NCBI GenBank assembly: GCA_903952205.1
Contig: CAJBEZ010000028.1
Location: 30,252 to 94,251 of the forward strand
DNA length: 64,000 nucleotides
Origin: an uncultured Desulfomonile sp.
GTDB taxonomy: Bacteria; Desulfobacterota; Desulfomonilia; Desulfomonilales; Desulfomonilaceae
Direction: 5' to 3'
The position numbers were made by a program, and so were the translations under genes. Below, one piece after another: positions 17,099-26,561 of this stretch. Under the pieces are notes generated by a model, which saw only the letters and a list, made by a program, of their open reading frames with translations, searched no databases and was not told the DNA's origin. How positions within the stretch are numbered: the stretch's first letter is position 1; the number at the start of each line of letters is the position of its first letter.

Positions 17099-20000
17099 AT
17101 GATCGCGGAAATTCTAAAATTCTCAATCAAACATAGATGGGCAATGCTCGCTCTCACACTGGCAATGGCGGGGGTCGGATTATACAGCCTAGGCCGCCTC
17201 AACATAGACGCAGTTCCCGATATAACAAATATTCAGGTCCAAATTACAGCTCAGGCAAAAGGTTTGTCAGCTCTGGAAATTGAGCAAAGAATAACCTTCC
17301 CAATTGAAACCGGCATGGCCGGATTGCCCGGTCTGGTTAAAACCAGATCTCTTTCTCAGTACGGCATCGCTTTGGTGACTGTAATCTTTGAAGACGGAAC
17401 TGATATTTACTTTGCCAGGCGTCTGGTCAGTGAAAGAATTCAGGAAATCCAGGGAAAGCTCCCACCAGGGATAGAACCACTGATGGGTCCTATTTCCACG
17501 GGCCTTGGGGAGGTTTTTATGTGGACGGTAGAGGCCGCGGAGGGCGCTAAGAAGCCCGACGGCAGCCCTTACACTCTCACAGATCTCCGAACCATTCAAG
17601 AATGGATCATTCGTCCTCAACTCAGAAATACGCCGGGTGTGACAGAAATTAACACCATAGGAGGGTACGAAAAGCAATTTCATGTAACGCCGGACCCTTA
17701 TAAGCTGATTTCAAACGGGCTCACATTTACTGACGTGACCAAAGCCCTCAATTCCAATAACGCCAACGTGGGGGCGGGATATATCGAAACGAGCGCAGGT
17801 CAATTCATTGTCAGGGCGCCGGGACAGGTGGCGAATCTTGAGGACATCGGCAATATAGTTGTGAAAAGCGTCCGAGGGGCGCCTGTCTTTATCAAGGATA
17901 TCGGAGAGGTTCATTTCGGCAAAGAACTTAGGACCGGGGCAGCGACTAAAGATGGCCATGAAACAGTTTTGGGAACCGTTTTTATGCTTATGGGGGAAAA
18001 CAGTCGAATTGTGGCTCAACGAGCGGAAAGAAAACTTGAGGAGATTAACAGGACCCTACCGGAAGGAGTCTCGGCAAGAGCTGTATATAACAGAACTACC
18101 CTCGTAGATAAAACCATAAACACCGTCAGGATCAGCCTTACCGAAGGAGCGATTCTCGTCATTGTTATTCTGTTTATTTTTCTCGGGAATATCCGCGCTG
18201 CTTTGATCACGGCGTCGGTGATACCATTGTCAATGTTATTTACCGCTACAGGCATGGTAGCCAACAAAATTACCGCCAATTTGATGAGTCTAGGGGCGAT
18301 AGACTTCGGCATAATTGTGGACGGCGCGGTAGTAATCGTAGAAAATTGCGCCCGTAAACTTACCGAAGCTCAAAGTCTCCAAACGAATCCATTGACCCGA
18401 AAGGAGCGAATCCATCTTATTTGGGAGGCGTCTCAAGAAGTCAGAAAGCCAATGCTCTTTGGTGAGCTTATCATAATAATTGTTTACCTTCCGATCCTGA
18501 CATTGACAGGGGTGGAAGGGAAGATGTTCACACCGATGGCGTTCACGGTTCTCCTTGCATTGACCGGAGCGCTAATACTTTCTTTCACTTTTGTGCCCGC
18601 TGCGGTAACTGTATTTCTATCAGGCAAACAGTCACGCAAGGAGAATTTACTTAGCCGTGGAGCAAAATCGATCTACCTGCCGATAATCACGTTTGCGATT
18701 AGGCGCCGCATTCTGGTGGTCACAACAGCAATTGTCCTAGTCGTGGTAAGCGCGATTGCGGCTACAAGAATGGGACGTGAATTCGTACCTAGTCTTGACG
18801 AAGGCGACATAGCGATACACACGCTGAGGATCCCTGAAACGAGTTTGTCCCAGGCAATTGAGCTTCAATCAATCGTTTCAAAAACCATCCTTGAAAACTT
18901 TCCTCAAGTGGAAACCATAACCGGCAGAATTGGAACATCTGAGATCGCTACAGAACCCCACCCTCCAAGTATAGGGGACAAGACAATAATCCTTAAACCT
19001 CGTTCTATGTGGCCGGACCCTAACCTCCCAAAAGTTGAACTTGTTGAGCAAATTGAGAAAGCGGTGAACAAGTTACCTGGAAGCAATTTTGAATTCAGCC
19101 AGCCGATCCGAATGCGGTTCAACCACTTGCTTGCAGGAGTGTTGAGCGATGTGGCGGTAAAAGTCTTCGGGGATGATATGTCCGTAATGCTTAACAAAGC
19201 AGAGGAGATTTCCGAGGCGCTCAAGCAGATTCCGGGAGCGGCTCATGTTCGAGTGGAGCCAGTGACGGGATTGCCTATGCTAAACGTCAGTATGAAGAGA
19301 GAAGAGATGGCTCGTTATGGGCTGAACGTTTCAGATGTGCAGGAGATCGTTGAGATAGCGGTTGGAGGGAAAACAGCGGGCCTGGTTTTCGAAGGTGATC
19401 GCCGTTTCTCCATAATTGTGCGATTGCCTGAGAGTTTACGAACAAATATCGAAGAACTCAAACGTCTTCCTATTCCTCTTCCTCGTGGAGACATTAACGA
19501 CAGTTCTTTATTTGTATCTACGTCAATTCCTGAAGAAAAAAAACAACGCCACTTTGTTGCATTGGGCTCAATTGCTGAACCGGTTATAACCATGGGACCG
19601 AATCAGATCAGCAGAGAAGATGGCAAACGACGTGTGGTGGTGACGACCAACGTCAGGGACCGGGACCTGGGTTCATTCGTTCAAGAATCACAAAAGGCAA
19701 TCCTCGAAAAAATAAATTTGCCCGCTGGATACTGGATCACTTGGGGTGGAGAATTTGAGCAACTCATATCAGCCGTAAATCGCCTGCAAATAGTAATTCC
19801 TGTAACGTTATTTCTTATTTTCGCGCTGCTTTTCGCTGCGTTCGGCTCCATCAAATATGCGCTCCTCGTTTTTACCGGCGTACCCTTGGCGTTGACCGGA
19901 GGAATAGCGGCCCTTTGGATGAGAGACATCCCTATTTCGATTTCAGCCGCCGTCGGGTTCATCGCTCTATCCGGCGTTGCTGTATTAAATGGATTGGTAA

Positions 20001-20296
20001 TGGTCACCTTTATAAACAAACTAAGAGAAGAAAGTAGATCAGTTGAAGAATCAATAATCGAGGGCGCAGTCACTCGGTTGAGACCGGTTCTTATGACTGC
20101 CCTGGTAGCGTCGCTTGGGTTCTTGCCGATGGCTTTGGCTACGGGGACCGGAGCTGAGGTCCAGAAACCCCTGGCGACAGTCGTGATAGGTGGTCTTCTT
20201 TCCAGCACGATCCTAACGTTGGTTGTTTTGCCGGCGTTATACAGGCTCGTTGAAACCAGGGAATTTCTTGACGAGCCGGAACAGGAGATTGGGTGA
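17099..20296 (+). CDS. czcA: Heavy-metal RND efflux pump (CzcA family)
   Basis: A 1065-residue inner-membrane proton-driven pump with the RND pattern of one helix, a large periplasmic domain, a helix bundle, and the same again. The TM4 signature DFGIIVDGAVVIVEN (about 401-415) fits the divalent-cation subgroup (Zn/Co/Cd or Ni) rather than the Cu/Ag subgroup, in which this motif differs. Full length. No outer-membrane factor gene (CzcC/CusC) is present in the locus, so a channel encoded elsewhere is presumed. Confidence 0.93.
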   Translation: MIAEILKFSIKHRWAMLALTLAMAGVGLYSLGRLNIDAVPDITNIQVQITAQAKGLSALEIEQRITFPIETGMAGLPGLVKTRSLSQYGIALVTVIFEDGTDIYFARRLVSERIQEIQGKLPPGIEPLMGPISTGLGEVFMWTVEAAEGAKKPDGSPYTLTDLRTIQEWIIRPQLRNTPGVTEINTIGGYEKQFHVTPDPYKLISNGLTFTDVTKALNSNNANVGAGYIETSAGQFIVRAPGQVANLEDIGNIVVKSVRGAPVFIKDIGEVHFGKELRTGAATKDGHETVLGTVFMLMGENSRIVAQRAERKLEEINRTLPEGVSARAVYNRTTLVDKTINTVRISLTEGAILVIVILFIFLGNIRAALITASVIPLSMLFTATGMVANKITANLMSLGAIDFGIIVDGAVVIVENCARKLTEAQSLQTNPLTRKERIHLIWEASQEVRKPMLFGELIIIIVYLPILTLTGVEGKMFTPMAFTVLLALTGALILSFTFVPAAVTVFLSGKQSRKENLLSRGAKSIYLPIITFAIRRRILVVTTAIVLVVVSAIAATRMGREFVPSLDEGDIAIHTLRIPETSLSQAIELQSIVSKTILENFPQVETITGRIGTSEIATEPHPPSIGDKTIILKPRSMWPDPNLPKVELVEQIEKAVNKLPGSNFEFSQPIRMRFNHLLAGVLSDVAVKVFGDDMSVMLNKAEEISEALKQIPGAAHVRVEPVTGLPMLNVSMKREEMARYGLNVSDVQEIVEIAVGGKTAGLVFEGDRRFSIIVRLPESLRTNIEELKRLPIPLPRGDINDSSLFVSTSIPEEKKQRHFVALGSIAEPVITMGPNQISREDGKRRVVVTTNVRDRDLGSFVQESQKAILEKINLPAGYWITWGGEFEQLISAVNRLQIVIPVTLFLIFALLFAAFGSIKYALLVFTGVPLALTGGIAALWMRDIPISISAAVGFIALSGVAVLNGLVMVTFINKLREESRSVEESIIEGAVTRLRPVLMTALVASLGFLPMALATGTGAEVQKPLATVVIGGLLSSTILTLVVLPALYRLVETREFLDEPEQEIG

Positions 20297-20372
20297 TGTG
20301 TTTTCCGAAGTAGTTTTCCCATGTATGCCTTTTAAACGGACATCAAAACAATTTTCTAAAAGGGAGAATCTC

Positions 20373-20570
20373 ATGAAAAAAGTGACATTGTTGTTGTTAG
20401 TTATGGTTTTTCTGGCTACAGTTTCGATAAATGCTCAGGAACAGACTACTGGTGGAGACTCCAGGGTTTACTGCTGCCACGAAAAGGGTAAATGCGACAA
20501 GCTCCATACCAAGGCAGAATGCGAGAAAGAAGGCGGTAAAGTTGTAAACAACTGCAAGGAGTGCAAGTAG
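20373..20570 (+). CDS. Small exported Cys-rich protein
   Basis: A 65-residue protein from ATG 20373, preceded by AAGGGAG at 6 bases; the in-frame extension back to 20223 overlaps the pump gene and is rejected. Signal peptide through about residue 21 (VSINA-QEQ). The mature part has seven-residue-spaced cysteines (YCCHEKGKCDKLHTKAEC, then NCKEC), so it may bind metal or be disulfide-linked. It lies between the pump and the locus terminator. Confidence 0.7.
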   Translation: MKKVTLLLLVMVFLATVSINAQEQTTGGDSRVYCCHEKGKCDKLHTKAECEKEGGKVVNNCKECK

Positions 20571-20573
20571 GAT

Positions 20574-20609
20574 GCCCGTTTCTTCTTTTACCCGAAGAAG
20601 GGCTGACTT
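20574..20609 (+). terminator. Terminator of the metal-efflux locus
   Basis: GCCC and TTCTTC pair with GAAGAA and GGGC (20574-20603, two-base bulge, eight-base loop), followed by TGACTTTT. The stem begins three bases after the stop of the small Cys-rich gene. Confidence 0.6.
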
Positions 20610-20618
20610 TTCAAAAGG

Positions 20619-21260
20619 ATGGGACTCAAGTTGAAAAAAACGGAAATTACAGCTCTTGTCCTAGCCGCAGGACACTCGTCGCGTATGGGGGATTTAAAAC
20701 CGCTTCTGAAGATAGGCGCCAAAACCGTTTTGGAAGGGGTTATTTCCATTTTCCCGGAGGCCGGAATTACGGACGTCAGAGTCATTGTAGGTTACCGTCA
20801 CAGGGAACTGCTTCCCCAGATCGAAGAATGTGGCGCTAGGTGGATAAAGAATGACCAGTGGGAGCTAGGTATGTTTTCTTCTGTGAAGGCTGGCGTGGCC
20901 ACAATTGAGGATTCCATAAAAGGTTTTCTCGTAATGCCTGTGGACATTGCCATGGTCAAGCCCGCAACCATTGGTAGACTAGTGGATGTTTTTGATCGGT
21001 CACGGAAGCTTGTGTGCTATCCCACCTTTAGGGGAAAACGTGGACACCCGCCGGTGATCTCAGCTCAATATCGTAACGAAATCCTCCAATGGGGAAATCC
21101 AGGAGGCTTGGGCGGTTTCCTGAGACAAAAACAGGCTGACTCAATTGATGTGGATGTTGAAGATGAGGGAATTCTTTTGGACATTGATACACCGGAAGAT
21201 TATCGAAATCTGTTTGAAAGGCTAGGGTTAAAAAAGGGTATTGAAACATCTGGGAACTAG
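20619..21260 (+). CDS. MocA/MobA-like nucleotidyltransferase
   Basis: A 213-residue NTP-transferase with the signature LAAGHSSRMGDLKPLL near residue 15, a metal-binding VMPVDIAMV loop near 108 and GKRGHPPVI near 140. Family members transfer CMP or GMP to molybdopterin, but related proteins act on other substrates; no Mo-enzyme gene is adjacent. The start is uncertain (ATG 20619 has AAAAGG directly before it; TTG 20631 is possible). Its stop overlaps the etfA stop by four bases (CTAG read from both strands). Confidence 0.82.
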   Translation: MGLKLKKTEITALVLAAGHSSRMGDLKPLLKIGAKTVLEGVISIFPEAGITDVRVIVGYRHRELLPQIEECGARWIKNDQWELGMFSSVKAGVATIEDSIKGFLVMPVDIAMVKPATIGRLVDVFDRSRKLVCYPTFRGKRGHPPVISAQYRNEILQWGNPGGLGGFLRQKQADSIDVDVEDEGILLDIDTPEDYRNLFERLGLKKGIETSGN

Positions 21261-22255
21261 ATTAGGGGGTTCTTTCGGTATTTGGCTATAGCTTTAATCA
21301 ACTCCCGAGCAAATTCATCAACATCCGCGACGACGCATACATCCGAGTGATTAAATATCGGCGCCTTGGAATCCGTGTTTATCCCCACAACAAAACCTGA
21401 CGCCTGCATTCCCACGATATGTTGTTGAGCGCCTGAGATTCCACACGCGATATAAAGGTCCGGACTCACAATGGCGCCGCTAAGTCCTACCTGGCGCCGA
21501 CTACTGAGTTGGCCTGAGTCACTCAAAGGCCTTGTGCAACCTACAGCGGATCGTGAAAACATTCCGGCGAGCTCGAAAAGGGTGTCCAAGTTCTCCTTTT
21601 GCCGGACACCTCTACCCGCGGATATAATGACCTTGGCTTCTGACAGGAGACTATCACATCCCGGTCCAGGTCTTACCTCGATATTTTTCATTCTATTCGA
21701 GCTATATTCCACATGGATAAACTTGACATCTCCGGAGTATGCGCAAACATCGGCTCTTTCGAAACATCCAGGCTGAATAGTAACAACCGTGACATCCGTC
21801 ATGGAAGTAAAAACAGCTTGTGCTTTACCTCCTAAAACAGATCGAAGAAATTTTACTCGACCAGACTCGATCCTAACTTCTTCCACTGAAGTTATACAGG
21901 CCGCGCCTAGCCCAACCGACAGAGAAGGAGCCAGGTCGGAACCATTTGAGGTATGTATTGCGCAAACATGGCTGGGTTTCAACTCCTCAAGAACTGCCAA
22001 AAGAACAGCCTTGTATGTTTCCGAATTGTAAAAAGCGAGTCCAGGGATTGCAACCGCCACCACATCGCAGCCTGTGGAACGACTCGCCTGATTCGCCGCT
22101 TCGGCTATTTCCTCCCCCAACATCAGAATGATTGGTCTGGGCTGAGAGGCGTCCTTCAATTTATTGGCGAAGGTCATGAGTTCGAAGAAAGTCGGACTAA
22201 GGGACCCCGCGTAATGTTCAGCTATCAGGGCTATTAATTGTTTCATCAGCTCCAC
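21257..22255 (-). CDS. etfA: Electron transfer flavoprotein alpha subunit
   Basis: A 332-residue ETF alpha chain. The C-terminal FAD site is clear: TRPLSDSGQLSSRRQVGLSG and LYIACGISGAQQHIVGM. It accepts electrons from the acyl-CoA dehydrogenase encoded in the same operon. The start is GTG 22255, immediately after the etfB stop, or ATG 22246. Final gene of the leftward operon. Confidence 0.92.
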   Translation of the reverse strand: MELMKQLIALIAEHYAGSLSPTFFELMTFANKLKDASQPRPIILMLGEEIAEAANQASRSTGCDVVAVAIPGLAFYNSETYKAVLLAVLEELKPSHVCAIHTSNGSDLAPSLSVGLGAACITSVEEVRIESGRVKFLRSVLGGKAQAVFTSMTDVTVVTIQPGCFERADVCAYSGDVKFIHVEYSSNRMKNIEVRPGPGCDSLLSEAKVIISAGRGVRQKENLDTLFELAGMFSRSAVGCTRPLSDSGQLSSRRQVGLSGAIVSPDLYIACGISGAQQHIVGMQASGFVVGINTDSKAPIFNHSDVCVVADVDEFARELIKAIAKYRKNPLI

Positions 22256-23035
22256 TCACCTAATGAGTGACTTCTTGTCGAGAATTCCTGCCAGTTCCGC
22301 CGCTTTCTCAGAAAGCGTCCCATCCAGGATCAAACCCTGTCTGGATTTTGATGGATATTGAACTAAATCCAGTTCCTCCCTTGATTCAACAGCTAAAAGC
22401 GACTCTGAACAGATAATGGGAATTTCGAACTTTTTAGCGCGCAGCATCTTTGACAGAGAGGGATATCGCGGCTTGTTGATTCCAGATTGAATCGTCAGCA
22501 GGGCTGGTAATTTAATCTCCATACAATGTCTTGATCCACTCTCGATTTCTCGTTCGACATAGATTCGGTCTTCTTCGCATGAAATACGTTCAAATATAAC
22601 CGATGTGGCGCATGGAATGGATAGCAGTTCGGCGATTATCGGTCCGGTCTGTCCCTGCATATTGTCTTCGGATATAACCCCGGTGAGAATAAGATCATAA
22701 TCTTTATCCAATGCGTATTTGGCTATCCAGGACCCAGTAATGAAAGGGCTCAGGTATCCCGAGCGCTCCGACAGAATGTGAGTTACATTGTCGACTCCCA
22801 TGCCCAAAGCACGCCGGAGAATTTTGTCCGCCCGTTTTGGTCCAACTGTTAGAGCGTCCAGAATTGTATTTGGAATTTCTTCTTTTATCAGAACAGCTTC
22901 TTCAACCGCATACTCGTCGAAACGATTCATTCTGAAGCAATGCAAATTGTTTTCACTTATCCACCGAGTCTTATGATCAAGAATGATGGGTGCGTCGGTC
23001 TCAGGGACCTCTTTTATACACAGTAGAATTCTCAA
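22256..23035 (-). CDS. etfB: Electron transfer flavoprotein beta subunit
   Basis: A 259-residue ETF beta chain, with the typical start (RILLCIKEVPETD) and DNMQGQTGPIIAELL near residue 122. No ATG is available; the start is taken as TTG 23035, with GGAG about 12 bases upstream. It forms the heterodimer with EtfA. Separated by 79 bases from the kinase gene upstream. Confidence 0.9.
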   Translation of the reverse strand: MRILLCIKEVPETDAPIILDHKTRWISENNLHCFRMNRFDEYAVEEAVLIKEEIPNTILDALTVGPKRADKILRRALGMGVDNVTHILSERSGYLSPFITGSWIAKYALDKDYDLILTGVISEDNMQGQTGPIIAELLSIPCATSVIFERISCEEDRIYVEREIESGSRHCMEIKLPALLTIQSGINKPRYPSLSKMLRAKKFEIPIICSESLLAVESREELDLVQYPSKSRQGLILDGTLSEKAAELAGILDKKSLIR

Positions 23036-23114
23036 TGCCGTGTTTTACTCCGTTTAGATAGCGCTATGGCGCCATATCCCACCAGAAAGTCAATATGATC
23101 AAACCCGATGGATA

Positions 23115-24182
23115 TTACTGCTCGGACTGTCTGATAACTTTACGCGCCGCTTTCTCGAGCGCACGCACTGCGTGAATCAGCATGCCAAATCGCACATCCT
23201 TTGTCTGACCATTAAAGAATCGATAATAAATCTGTTGCGCTATAACAGCTAGACGGAATAGTCCGAAGCAATAGTAAAAACTTGCGTTTCCAAACTCACG
23301 GCCCGATTTAACAGCATAACGCTCAATAAGCTCAGAGCGTGAGTACATTCCTTCGAGATGGGTGGGCATGAGTCGTAAAAGCTCCATTTCAGGCGGATCG
23401 TCCGGCTGGATCCAGTACGCCAGAGAATTACCGACGTCCATCAAGGGATCACCAACAGTAGCCATTTCCCAATCGAGCACGCCAATTATCCTAGTCGGGA
23501 ATTTCTCGTCGAGCACAACGTTGTCAAACTTGAAGTCGTTGTGAACAATAGTCGGCCGTTCCGAATCCTCCGGGATTTTCTCGAGTAACCACTCCATCCC
23601 TTCCTCAAAATCCGGGGCATCTGGAGTTAGGGCGCCCCGGTAGCGCCTAGTCCACCCTTCGACTTGGCGTCTAGCGTATCCTTCTGGGATTCCGTAATCT
23701 CCAAGACCAATCTTGTTGTAATCGATCGAATGAAGTTTGATTTGCACATCCAGCATAGCTTCGCAAAGGTCTCTTGCCTGTGACCGAGTCAAGGTCATCC
23801 CTGCTGGAAGATCCTTGCGCAGGATGATACCCTGGATGCGCTCCATGATATAAAAAGGACATCCTATGATCGATGTGTCCTCGGTATAAACCAATGGCCT
23901 GGGGCAATATGGAAAGACAGGCCTCAGCGCTTTAAGCATCCTGAATTCTCTGCCCATGTCATGAGCTGATTTGGCTTTTGTTCCAAAAGGAGGCCTGCGA
24001 AGAACAAATTCATTCTCTCCGATTTTCAACAGATACGTCAGATTTGAATGACCGCTGGGGAATTGCTGAACAGTTAACTCGCCGGTAAGCCCTGAAAAGT
24101 GGTCTTTGAGAAAAGTTTCGATCTCGAAACTGTTCACTTCCTCTCCTTCCCTGATTTTCGCAGCCTTGTCCCTAGGATCCAC
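23115..24182 (-). CDS. Aminoglycoside phosphotransferase-family kinase (ACAD10/11-like)
   Basis: A 355-residue kinase-fold protein. Brenner motif HNDFKFDNVVLDE near residue 217 and the metal-binding LDWEMATVGDPLMD are intact. In bacteria such genes sit with acyl-CoA dehydrogenases; the animal ACAD10/11 kinase domain phosphorylates 4-hydroxyacyl-CoAs. The location supports a role in hydroxyacyl-CoA breakdown, not drug resistance. It starts 14 bases after the TetR gene stop. Confidence 0.85.
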   Translation of the reverse strand: MDPRDKAAKIREGEEVNSFEIETFLKDHFSGLTGELTVQQFPSGHSNLTYLLKIGENEFVLRRPPFGTKAKSAHDMGREFRMLKALRPVFPYCPRPLVYTEDTSIIGCPFYIMERIQGIILRKDLPAGMTLTRSQARDLCEAMLDVQIKLHSIDYNKIGLGDYGIPEGYARRQVEGWTRRYRGALTPDAPDFEEGMEWLLEKIPEDSERPTIVHNDFKFDNVVLDEKFPTRIIGVLDWEMATVGDPLMDVGNSLAYWIQPDDPPEMELLRLMPTHLEGMYSRSELIERYAVKSGREFGNASFYYCFGLFRLAVIAQQIYYRFFNGQTKDVRFGMLIHAVRALEKAARKVIRQSEQ

Positions 24183-24196
24183 TCTAAACCTCCTGT

Positions 24197-24922
24197 CTAA
24201 TTTTTGAGACGTATTGTTTCAGTTCCATGAACATCAAGAAAGGCTTCTACAAACTCAACGATGAAGTTGGCGTATTGGTCAACAGAGATATTTCTCCTGG
24301 AGAACTTCCAGCGTTTCAGATACCAATCCTGGAGAATTGCCTTGATTATCGCCGCAGTCAATTGAGGATCCCTGGGTTCAAACAGACCGGCATCCTGCCC
24401 CTGACTGACAATGGCGGCAAATAGCTTTTCTGTGGTCAGTTCACTTTCAATGGCATTGTGACGTTCAGGTTCCGAAAGATTCTTCGCTTCCATATAGGAG
24501 AAATAAAACCACGGCTGCATGAACTCGCTCAAATAAAGGTGGGTCTTTAAAGCTATTCTTAACTTTGACACATGGTCCGGGGCATCTTTGACCAGTTTAA
24601 AAAGAATCTCCTGGACCATCTTACGTCCATGCTTTTGGAGCATTGTCAGGAGATCCATCTTGCCGGGAAAGTATGCGTATAAGCCTCCACTGCTGAGTCC
24701 GGCCCCTTTAGCCAAATCACGCATGCTCATGGCCTGGAAGCCTTTTTCGTTGCTGATCTCAAGGGTAGCGTCAAAAATCTTTTCCAGGTTCTTTATAATT
24801 GTTTGCTCCTTGTTAACGTGGATGATGTTGCGATTTTCCTGAACGGTTTGGTGATAAATATCAGTCTTCAGCGTCAGAATCATTTTCGTGAAATCGGCGT
24901 AATTCATTTCTACAAGGTCCAT
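24197..24922 (-). CDS. TetR-family repressor
   Basis: A 241-residue regulator. The helix-turn-helix is MSMRDLAKGAGLSSGGLYAYFPGKMDLL at roughly 63-90, followed by a helical ligand domain. About 40 extra residues precede the DNA-binding domain, so a later start is possible. It lies second in the operon it probably controls, giving feedback regulation by an acyl-CoA. Confidence 0.88.
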   Translation of the reverse strand: MDLVEMNYADFTKMILTLKTDIYHQTVQENRNIIHVNKEQTIIKNLEKIFDATLEISNEKGFQAMSMRDLAKGAGLSSGGLYAYFPGKMDLLTMLQKHGRKMVQEILFKLVKDAPDHVSKLRIALKTHLYLSEFMQPWFYFSYMEAKNLSEPERHNAIESELTTEKLFAAIVSQGQDAGLFEPRDPQLTAAIIKAILQDWYLKRWKFSRRNISVDQYANFIVEFVEAFLDVHGTETIRLKN

Positions 24923-24957
24923 TCGAAATCCAATCCGAGATTCTTCAAGCCTTAGCG

Positions 24958-26163
24958 TTATCGAACATTCCTCTTTTCAAATTCATTCAGAATGCGTTTT
25001 GCGACAGCAATTTTGTGAACTTCATCGACTCCGTCATATATTCTGGCAGCTCGTTCAAATCGGTAAAAAAAGGAAAGTATCGTGTCATCGCTCATGCCTA
25101 GCCCCCCATGAGTCTGGAGCGCCCTGTCAATTACCTTCTGCAACACATTAGCTACAAAAAATTTGATGAGCGATATTTCCGTGCGTGTGGCTTTTTGACC
25201 CAAATGGCTCATTTTCCAGGCCGCATGAAGGACCATCAGTCGGGCTGCTTGGATTTCCGCTGCGCTTTCAGCGATCCAGCCCTGAATTATCTGGCGGCTA
25301 GAGAGAAGCTGTCCCGGCGCAATGTACCTGTTGTTAGCCCGGGAGAGCATAAGTTCAAAGGCCCTTTGGCAAATCCCTATCCATCTCATGCAGTGGTGTA
25401 TTCGGCCAGGACCCAATCTGTCCTGGGCCAACACAAAACCTTCTCCCTCAGAACCCAGAAGATTGTCCTGCGAAACTCTGCAATTTTGATAAATTATCTC
25501 AGAGTGACTGTGCCATCCACTGCCTTCGTGTCCCATGATTGAGATGTTTCTGACATTGTTGAAGCCGGGTGTGTCACAAGGGACAATAATCATGCTCGCC
25601 TGCCGCAGTGGAGGAGCCTGAGGATCAGTCACAGCCATAACGATAGCAAATTCAGCGCCGTCAGCCGCAGTAGTGTACCATTTTTGGCCATTTATCACGT
25701 AATCATTTCCATTTTTGACTGCTGTAGTTTCTAGCATCGTTGGATTCGAGCCGGGCATGTTGACTTCCGTCATTGAGAAACAGCTCCGTATCTCTCCTCC
25801 AATGAGCCGCTGCAGATACTTTCGTTTCTGAGCGTCCGTTCCATGGAGGTGTAGGATCTCAATGTTCCCGGCGTCAGGAGCTTGACATCCAAAAACATAA
25901 TGTCCAAGTGGTGATCTTCCCAATGCCTCTGATACAAGCCCAAAATCCATTAGATCAAGCCCCATTCCTCCATATTCCTCAGGATGAGGCGGCGCCCACA
26001 ATTCCATTTTCTTAACCATTTCCCGTTTCTCGTTTAATACCGGGTAAAGGTCCGTAAAAGAATGATGAAAAAATTCCCGTTCAATTGGGATTACCTCTTT
26101 CTCCATAAACTCATTCATCATTTCGATTACGGTCTGCATTCTTTCAGATACATTGAAATCCAT
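24958..26163 (-). CDS. Acyl-CoA dehydrogenase
   Basis: A 401-residue flavoenzyme. ATG 26163 is chosen for AAAGGAG 6 bases upstream; the frame to 26247 would overlap the operator. Motifs: CFSMTEVNMPGSNPT (FAD loop), YVINGQKWYTT, and the C-terminal RALQTHGGLGMSDDT. It resembles ACAD10/11-type long-chain or hydroxyacyl enzymes. Electrons pass to the ETF encoded downstream. Confidence 0.92.
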   Translation of the reverse strand: MDFNVSERMQTVIEMMNEFMEKEVIPIEREFFHHSFTDLYPVLNEKREMVKKMELWAPPHPEEYGGMGLDLMDFGLVSEALGRSPLGHYVFGCQAPDAGNIEILHLHGTDAQKRKYLQRLIGGEIRSCFSMTEVNMPGSNPTMLETTAVKNGNDYVINGQKWYTTAADGAEFAIVMAVTDPQAPPLRQASMIIVPCDTPGFNNVRNISIMGHEGSGWHSHSEIIYQNCRVSQDNLLGSEGEGFVLAQDRLGPGRIHHCMRWIGICQRAFELMLSRANNRYIAPGQLLSSRQIIQGWIAESAAEIQAARLMVLHAAWKMSHLGQKATRTEISLIKFFVANVLQKVIDRALQTHGGLGMSDDTILSFFYRFERAARIYDGVDEVHKIAVAKRILNEFEKRNVR

Positions 26164-26255
26164 GAATCGCTCCTTTGGCGGCTTCGGCCTCGGCTCACTA
26201 AATTGAACCTGGTAATTATTGATTACATAATGATGTCTGAGAGTCAATTTTTTAC

Positions 26256-26271
26256 TAACGATCGTTCGTTA
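26256..26271. promoter_or_regulatory. TetR-type operator
   Basis: TAACGA-TCGT-TCGTTA is a perfect inverted repeat with six-base arms, embedded in ACTAACGATCGTTCGT. It lies about 93 bases upstream of the acyl-CoA dehydrogenase start, where a promoter is expected. The adjacent TetR protein is the likely ligand. Confidence 0.7.
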
Positions 26272-26561
26272 TATTGATTTGAGTTTTTTTGACTTTTCAC
26301 CACGGAAAAATTAATGGGTTTACGCCTCCTTCATAATGCTGTTGGTAACGTCTTACACTACAATGTATACTGGTTCGTAATTGGAATTAATCGGGAGGTT
26401 CGTCAGGGAAACGGATGGGAATAGACATTAGGAAGCAACATCCCCGTATGCGATTGACCTGTTGATTGGATATGATATTTAGTCCTCCCTGCAAGAAAAG
26501 AATTGTCTGATGATCTCTCGATTCGATCCAGAAAAGACTACACAAGGAGGTTGATAGCTCT

